A stretch of DNA of 46,883 nt from UBA3537 sp049889395. Lineage in GTDB: Bacteria > Bacteroidota > Bacteroidia > Flavobacteriales > Flavobacteriaceae. Within the stretch, counting starts at the first letter, position 1. Every line of letters starts with the position of its first letter. Both the position numbers and the translations under genes were made by a program. The stretch lies in NCBI GenBank assembly GCA_049889395.1, contig JBMHDM010000022.1:1-46883 (forward strand), written 5' to 3'. A model generated the notes under the pieces. It was not told the origin of the DNA and made no database searches. It was given only the letters and a program-made list of their open reading frames with translations. Positions 42,645 to 46,883 of the stretch are shown here, one piece after another.

Positions 42645-45332
42645 TTGAAAACAACACTCTTTCAAATACTTTTTACCATAAGTTTTACAGTGCTTACCAA
42701 CAGTTGGTCTGTGGCCCAAGATTTACCTACAAACCCAAACCAAGTCGAAGCTGAAGTTAAAACAGCTGTTTTGGATTCTCTTCCAAAACCGATTCTTGCT
42801 GAGACTAAAACAGATAGTATCGCAACAGATACCATCGTCAAACCTAAGGCATTTTTGGAAGGCATAATTAGCTACAAAGCCAAAGATTATGAGTCCATAA
42901 ATCAAAAAAAGAAGCAAATCTATCTATACAACGAAGCACAAATTCAATATCAAGACATGGATATTCAATCGGGCGTGATTGTCATTGATTATGGGAAAGA
43001 CATGGTGTATGCAGGGCGTCTAAAAGATACTGCTGGTGTTTATTCGCAAGCTCCTATTTTTAAACAAGGTGCTGATGTTGTTGAACCAGATTCTATAGTT
43101 TTCAACATGAAAACAAAAAAAGCATTGATATGGAACTCCAAGACTGAACAACAAGGGGGTCGTATCATATCAAACCTGACAAAAAAAGAAAATGATTCAG
43201 TATATTATGTCAAAAGAGCCAAGTTTACGACGTCAGAAAATTTAGAAAATCCTGAATATTATTTCTTATTACGAAAAGCCAAAGTCGTTCCCGGAAAAAA
43301 AGTTGTGACAGGCCTAACCAATATGTTTATAGCAGATGTTCCCACACCAATTGGGCTACCATTTGCATTTTTCCCCTTAACAAATAAAAGAACGTCAGGT
43401 GTTATTTTTCCATCTTTTGGAGAACAAAATGACAGAGGATATTTTCTTCAAAATGGTGGATATTATTTTGCTTTGAGCGACTATGCAGATTTGGCCGTTT
43501 TAGGAGATTATTACACCAATGGAAGCTATGGATTGCGGCTAGAAACCAACTATGCTGTGCGTTATAAATTTAGAGGCGGATTGAGTTTTAGATACGAAAA
43601 CCTGATTGGCAGTGAGCGAGGGTTTCCAGATTACACTAAAAGCACCATTTACAACCTTAGATGGAACCAAAGTCAGGATAGCAAATCTAACCCAAATTCA
43701 AGGTTTTCTGCATCAGTTAATCTTGGAAGCAGCACTTACTATCAACAATCTATTAATCAACTAAATAATTCAAACTTTCTAAATAATACGCTAGCGTCCT
43801 CTGTTTCGTACTCAAAAACATTTCCAGGCGAACCTCAAGTAAACTTAAATGTTACTGCTACTCATTCTCAAAATACAAACACCCAGACTATTAATATGAC
43901 GCTGCCAACATTTCAAGGAAGTGTTGATCGTATATTCCCATTTGCACCAAAAATAGGGAGTAAAAAAGGAGCGCTTCAGAATATTAACTTTCAATATAAT
44001 GTAAGAGGCGAAAACAGAATTCAAACCACAGACTCATTGTTTTTCAAAGCTGAAATGTTTGAAGATGCCAAATCTGGAGTTCAGCACACTATTCCAATCA
44101 GCACAAATTTTAAATTATTTAAATACTTTAGTTTGAGCACCAATGCCAATATCAACCACAGCTGGACTTTTAAAACCATTGAAAAAAACTTTGACCCAGA
44201 AAATCAACAGGTTGAAACCACCGAAATAAAAGGCTTCGATTCTTTTACAACTTATAACTTTGGTGCCAGTTTAGGAACGACTATTTATGGGATGTTCGAT
44301 TTTGGAGAGGACAAAAAAATTCAAGCCATTCGCCATGTCATGCGGCCTAGCATCAGTTACAATATCACACCAGCATTTGATCAATATTTTGATACTTATG
44401 AAGTGATTAGCGCAGATGGTTTGACGACTGATCAAGTAGAATATAGCCGTTTTGAACAATCGATTTTTGGAGCTCCAGGAAATCAATTTTCCAGTGGCAT
44501 AGGATTGTCGTTGAGTAATAATTTGGAGGCCAAAGTTCGAGACAGAGACAGTACGGCAACAGATCCAAAAAAGATTTTTCTGCTTAACTCTCTCAACTTT
44601 TCAACAAATTATAACATCGCTGCAGATTCTCTAAATTGGAGTCCTGTTCGTATGTCAGGAGGAACTCAGCTGTTTGATAATCAGATGAGTGTCAATTTTG
44701 GTGCTACTCTAGACCCTTATGCTTTGGACAATAACAATAGAAAAATCAATACTTTCAATATTGATAACGGTGGAGGGTTGTTCAGGCTTACTAGTGCAAA
44801 TTTCACGTTAAGTTATAACCTTTCCAGCGATTCGTTCGAAAACGGAAATACAAAAGAAAACGATGCTGCAACCCGCGAATCTTTGAGAAGTGGTGGACGA
44901 GCTGACGACCTGTTTGGTAAACCCCAAGATTTTGCAGATCAAAGATTAAACGATAAACAAAATGACGAAAAGCCAGAACCAACAGACTTGTATAAATATA
45001 AAATTCCATGGAGTTTACGTTTAGCCTATGCTTTGAATTACAATAATTCTCAACGCCAAAACGAAATCTCATCACATTCACTAATGTTTTCTGGTGATAT
45101 CGAATTATCACCAAGGTGGAGTGTTGGCGCTTCATCTGGGTATGATTTTAAAAATAATGGGTTTACTTATACCCAACTTCGTTTTGAAAGGGATTTGGAA
45201 AGCTGGAGAATGAATTTTTCTTGGATTCCGTTTAGCAATCGAAGTTCATGGAACTTTTTTATAGGGATTCGCTCAAGTATTCTTAGCGATATTAAATACG
45301 ATAAACAGCGTCAACGCGATAAAACGCTGTAG
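42645..45332 (+). CDS. lptD: LPS-assembly outer-membrane protein LptD (Bacteroidota type)
   Basis: The 895-residue protein begins with TTG: MKTTLFQILFTISFTVLTN, a signal peptide ending VAQ near residue 25. An OstA/LptA-like jelly roll follows (about 75-250; YKAKDYESINQKKKQIYLYNEAQIQYQD), and the rest is a long outer-membrane barrel. The segment RGENRIQTTDSLFF and the closing WMNFSW-like strands fit the Bacteroidota LptD family. It would insert LPS or lipooligosaccharide in the outer leaflet. No in-frame ATG exists upstream. It lies divergent to the amidase and 24 bases before ridA. Confidence 0.87.
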   Translation: MKTTLFQILFTISFTVLTNSWSVAQDLPTNPNQVEAEVKTAVLDSLPKPILAETKTDSIATDTIVKPKAFLEGIISYKAKDYESINQKKKQIYLYNEAQIQYQDMDIQSGVIVIDYGKDMVYAGRLKDTAGVYSQAPIFKQGADVVEPDSIVFNMKTKKALIWNSKTEQQGGRIISNLTKKENDSVYYVKRAKFTTSENLENPEYYFLLRKAKVVPGKKVVTGLTNMFIADVPTPIGLPFAFFPLTNKRTSGVIFPSFGEQNDRGYFLQNGGYYFALSDYADLAVLGDYYTNGSYGLRLETNYAVRYKFRGGLSFRYENLIGSERGFPDYTKSTIYNLRWNQSQDSKSNPNSRFSASVNLGSSTYYQQSINQLNNSNFLNNTLASSVSYSKTFPGEPQVNLNVTATHSQNTNTQTINMTLPTFQGSVDRIFPFAPKIGSKKGALQNINFQYNVRGENRIQTTDSLFFKAEMFEDAKSGVQHTIPISTNFKLFKYFSLSTNANINHSWTFKTIEKNFDPENQQVETTEIKGFDSFTTYNFGASLGTTIYGMFDFGEDKKIQAIRHVMRPSISYNITPAFDQYFDTYEVISADGLTTDQVEYSRFEQSIFGAPGNQFSSGIGLSLSNNLEAKVRDRDSTATDPKKIFLLNSLNFSTNYNIAADSLNWSPVRMSGGTQLFDNQMSVNFGATLDPYALDNNNRKINTFNIDNGGGLFRLTSANFTLSYNLSSDSFENGNTKENDAATRESLRSGGRADDLFGKPQDFADQRLNDKQNDEKPEPTDLYKYKIPWSLRLAYALNYNNSQRQNEISSHSLMFSGDIELSPRWSVGASSGYDFKNNGFTYTQLRFERDLESWRMNFSWIPFSNRSSWNFFIGIRSSILSDIKYDKQRQRDKTL

Positions 45333-45356
45333 CCTACAATACATAATTATTATAAG

Positions 45357-45737
45357 ATGAAAAAAATTATTAACACAGAAAATGCCCCAGCTCCTATCGG
45401 GCCTTACAATCAAGCTGTACTGATTGGGAATATGCTCTACATTTCAGGTCAAATCGCAATAAATCCAAAAACTGGAAGTCTCGATATAGAAAATATCGAG
45501 GGAGAAACTGAATTGGTCATGTCTAACCTAAAAGCTATTTTGGAGGCTGCCAACATGACTTTTGAGCATGTTGTAAAATCCTCAATTTTCATTTCAAATA
45601 TGGAAAATTTTTCGCTTATAAATGCGGTATACGGTCGTTATTTCAATCCTGAAACTGCACCAGCCAGAGAAACTGTTCAGGTGGCCAATCTTCCAAAATA
45701 TGTCAATGTGGAAATTAGTATGATTGCCGCGCTTTAA
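45357..45737 (+). CDS. ridA: RidA-family enamine/imine deaminase
   Basis: A 126-residue RidA (YjgF/YER057c/UK114) protein that hydrolyses reactive 2-aminoacrylate and related enamines to keto acids. It contains the family opening IGPYNQAVLIGNMLYISGQI, the central GNLKAIL-like stretch SNLKAILEAANMT, and the catalytic arginine within APARETVQVANLP. Length is typical. It follows lptD closely and converges with the BadF-type kinase gene. Confidence 0.95.
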   Translation: MKKIINTENAPAPIGPYNQAVLIGNMLYISGQIAINPKTGSLDIENIEGETELVMSNLKAILEAANMTFEHVVKSSIFISNMENFSLINAVYGRYFNPETAPARETVQVANLPKYVNVEISMIAAL

Positions 45738-45744
45738 GCTGATA

Positions 45745-46617
45745 TCATAAGCTCGAAACCTGCTTCAAATGGTAGGCTGAAAGCCCCTCAATGGGGCGTC
45801 TTTGAAAGTTCCCAACAGTAAAGCCAAACTCTTGCGCCACTTCTCTTATTTCTCTTTTTAGAAAATAAGCAATTGAGCCCGCAAAATGAACAGGAACTGT
45901 TTTGATCTCATCCTTGAACTGCATGATCATTGTTGCCGCAAAACTCCTGAGTCCCTTTTTTATAACCCCTTGGACATAGTCAGATTCTTTGTTAAGAATT
46001 AAAAACTCTGCAAAATTAGCCAAATAGGCATTTGGGTTTGGTTTTTTGTACAAATTGGTCTTGATAACATCATCGTCTAAGTTGTATCGGGTTTTGAAGA
46101 CTAATTTCAAATTATGTGGCATGATATTGAAATAATAATCTCGAAGGAGTTGTCTGCCGAAATAATTACCAGAGCCATCATCCATAATGGAATACCCTAG
46201 AGAAATCACACGTTGATGAGCTTGATGTCCGTCAAAATAGGTGCAATTTGAACCTGTTCCTAAAATACAAACAACAGCAGGATTATTTTCAACACCAACA
46301 GTAGAGTAGATCGCTGCATAGGTGTCTTCTTTAACTGATATAATCGCATTAACAAAAAAGGATTTTAGAACCTGTTCTAACATCTTTGGGGCTTCTACAG
46401 TTCCACAGCCAGCACCATAAAAAAACACATGTTTAACATCTTCTTTGTGCTGAACTAGGATTTTGTTATCATTGATAACATCACTTGCTTCGGCTTCAGA
46501 GATGATAGCAGGATTTAATCCTTTCGTACGCTGTTTTTCAAAAATCTCTTTACCGCTCTGTGAGTCAATGGCAATCCAGTCGCACTTTGTAGAACCACTG
46601 TCAACAATTATTATCAT
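45745..46617 (-). CDS. BadF/BadG-family kinase, N-acetylglucosamine kinase-like
   Basis: A 290-residue ASKHA-fold protein with DSGSTKCDW at residues 6-14 (phosphate 1 motif), a GTGSNC segment in VCILGTGSNCTYF (phosphate 2), and GSIAYFLK near the C-terminus. The length and motifs fit eukaryote-like N-acetylglucosamine kinases found in Bacteroidota, which would make GlcNAc-6-phosphate. Other amino sugars are possible. It is transcribed in the same direction as the GAPDH gene upstream with a 55-base gap. Confidence 0.85.
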   Translation of the reverse strand: MIIIVDSGSTKCDWIAIDSQSGKEIFEKQRTKGLNPAIISEAEASDVINDNKILVQHKEDVKHVFFYGAGCGTVEAPKMLEQVLKSFFVNAIISVKEDTYAAIYSTVGVENNPAVVCILGTGSNCTYFDGHQAHQRVISLGYSIMDDGSGNYFGRQLLRDYYFNIMPHNLKLVFKTRYNLDDDVIKTNLYKKPNPNAYLANFAEFLILNKESDYVQGVIKKGLRSFAATMIMQFKDEIKTVPVHFAGSIAYFLKREIREVAQEFGFTVGNFQRRPIEGLSAYHLKQVSSL

Positions 46618-46672
46618 ATCGATATATTGGTATTAAAAAGGCTGGCTGTTAAAACTGCATGTATAAACGCCA

Positions 46673-46883
46673 CTAGAGTGAGTTGATGTGCTGAGCCAAA
46701 TCAACTAATTTGGATGAGTAGCCATACTCATTATCATACCAAGAGATCAACTTTACGAAGTTATCATTCAATCCGATACTGGCATTGGCATCAAAAGTAC
46801 TGGTTTTGGATTCAGAGACAAAATCTTGTGAAACTACGCCTTCTTCGGTATATCCCAAAATACCTTTTAATTCATTTTCTGAA
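46673..46883 (-). CDS. gapA: glyceraldehyde-3-phosphate dehydrogenase, C-terminal part (cut by window end)
   Basis: The last 70 codons of a GAPDH gene run off the end of the window. The reading frame is open to base 46883 and gives SENELKGILGYTEEGVVSQDF, then DANASIGLNDNFVKLISWYDNEYGYSSKLVDL. The NEYGYS motif contacts the nicotinamide ring and identifies the family. The catalytic cysteine part lies outside the window. The stop is TAG at 46673-46675. Confidence 0.95.
   Translation of the reverse strand, partial: SENELKGILGYTEEGVVSQDFVSESKTSTFDANASIGLNDNFVKLISWYDNEYGYSSKLVDLAQHINSL

Overview
The window is a chromosomal segment of a marine-type member of the Bacteroidota, most likely family Flavobacteriaceae. 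It is AT-rich, and several genes are preceded by the Bacteroidota -7 promoter box (TAnnTTTG). It carries a SusC/SusD pair, a type IX secretion C-terminal sorting domain, BshA (bacillithiol), a Bacteroidota-type LptD, and fused E1 alpha/beta and GH3/beta-lactamase proteins. I saw no rRNA, tRNA, CRISPR array, insertion sequence or prophage gene. No gene-free stretch exceeds 300 bases.

Region 1 (1-10.7 kb) is core and accessory metabolism. It holds a 57-residue membrane protein, fumC, and the last two histidine-degradation genes (hutI, hutG). Facing these on the minus strand are a fused 2-oxoacid dehydrogenase E1 and a fatty acid hydroxylase. A tight plus-strand operon follows: 2OG-Fe(II) oxygenase, SUI1/YciH, nucleoside phosphorylase, and a substrate-binding protein with no export signal. 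Ung lies on the opposite strand.

Region 2 (10.8-28.1 kb, all minus strand) is a nearly complete alginate utilisation locus. Its upstream operon encodes a PL7 lyase lipoprotein, a T9SS-secreted multimodule protein, a tandem PL7-type lyase lipoprotein and KdgF. Its downstream operon encodes SusC, SusD, a PKD-domain lipoprotein, a second PL7 lyase, a GntR/FCD regulator, an MFS transporter, a DEH-reductase-like SDR, KDG kinase, KDPG aldolase and an EamA permease. The inferred route is: extracellular and surface cleavage, SusCD uptake, linearisation of unsaturated uronate to DEH by KdgF, inner-membrane import, then DEH to KDG to KDPG to pyruvate plus glyceraldehyde-3-phosphate. Both operon heads carry the same control element: two 12-bp TTGGTTTACCAA-like palindromes 13 bp apart, with the distal one overlapping a -7 box at an identical offset. 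The half-site resembles UxuR/ExuR-type GntR operators, so the encoded GntR protein is the obvious candidate ligand-responsive repressor.

Region 3 (28.2-46.9 kb) is largely housekeeping: Smr-less MutS2, a DCC (DUF393) protein, a dicarboxylate/amino acid symporter, aroC, bshA, and a GH3-beta-lactamase fusion. A compact operon follows: MCE protein, two Fe-S oxidoreductase-like proteins, a HAD-like protein and an unrecognised 161-residue protein. Then come an N-acetylmuramoyl-L-alanine amidase, lptD, ridA, a BadF-type kinase, and the C-terminal end of GAPDH cut by the window edge.

The strongest leads are the duplicated operator architecture, the non-catalytic T9SS protein and the tandem lyase inside the alginate locus, and the oxygenase-SUI1-phosphorylase-cytosolic binding-protein operon. 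All functional statements come from reading sequence motifs and context; no database search was run.
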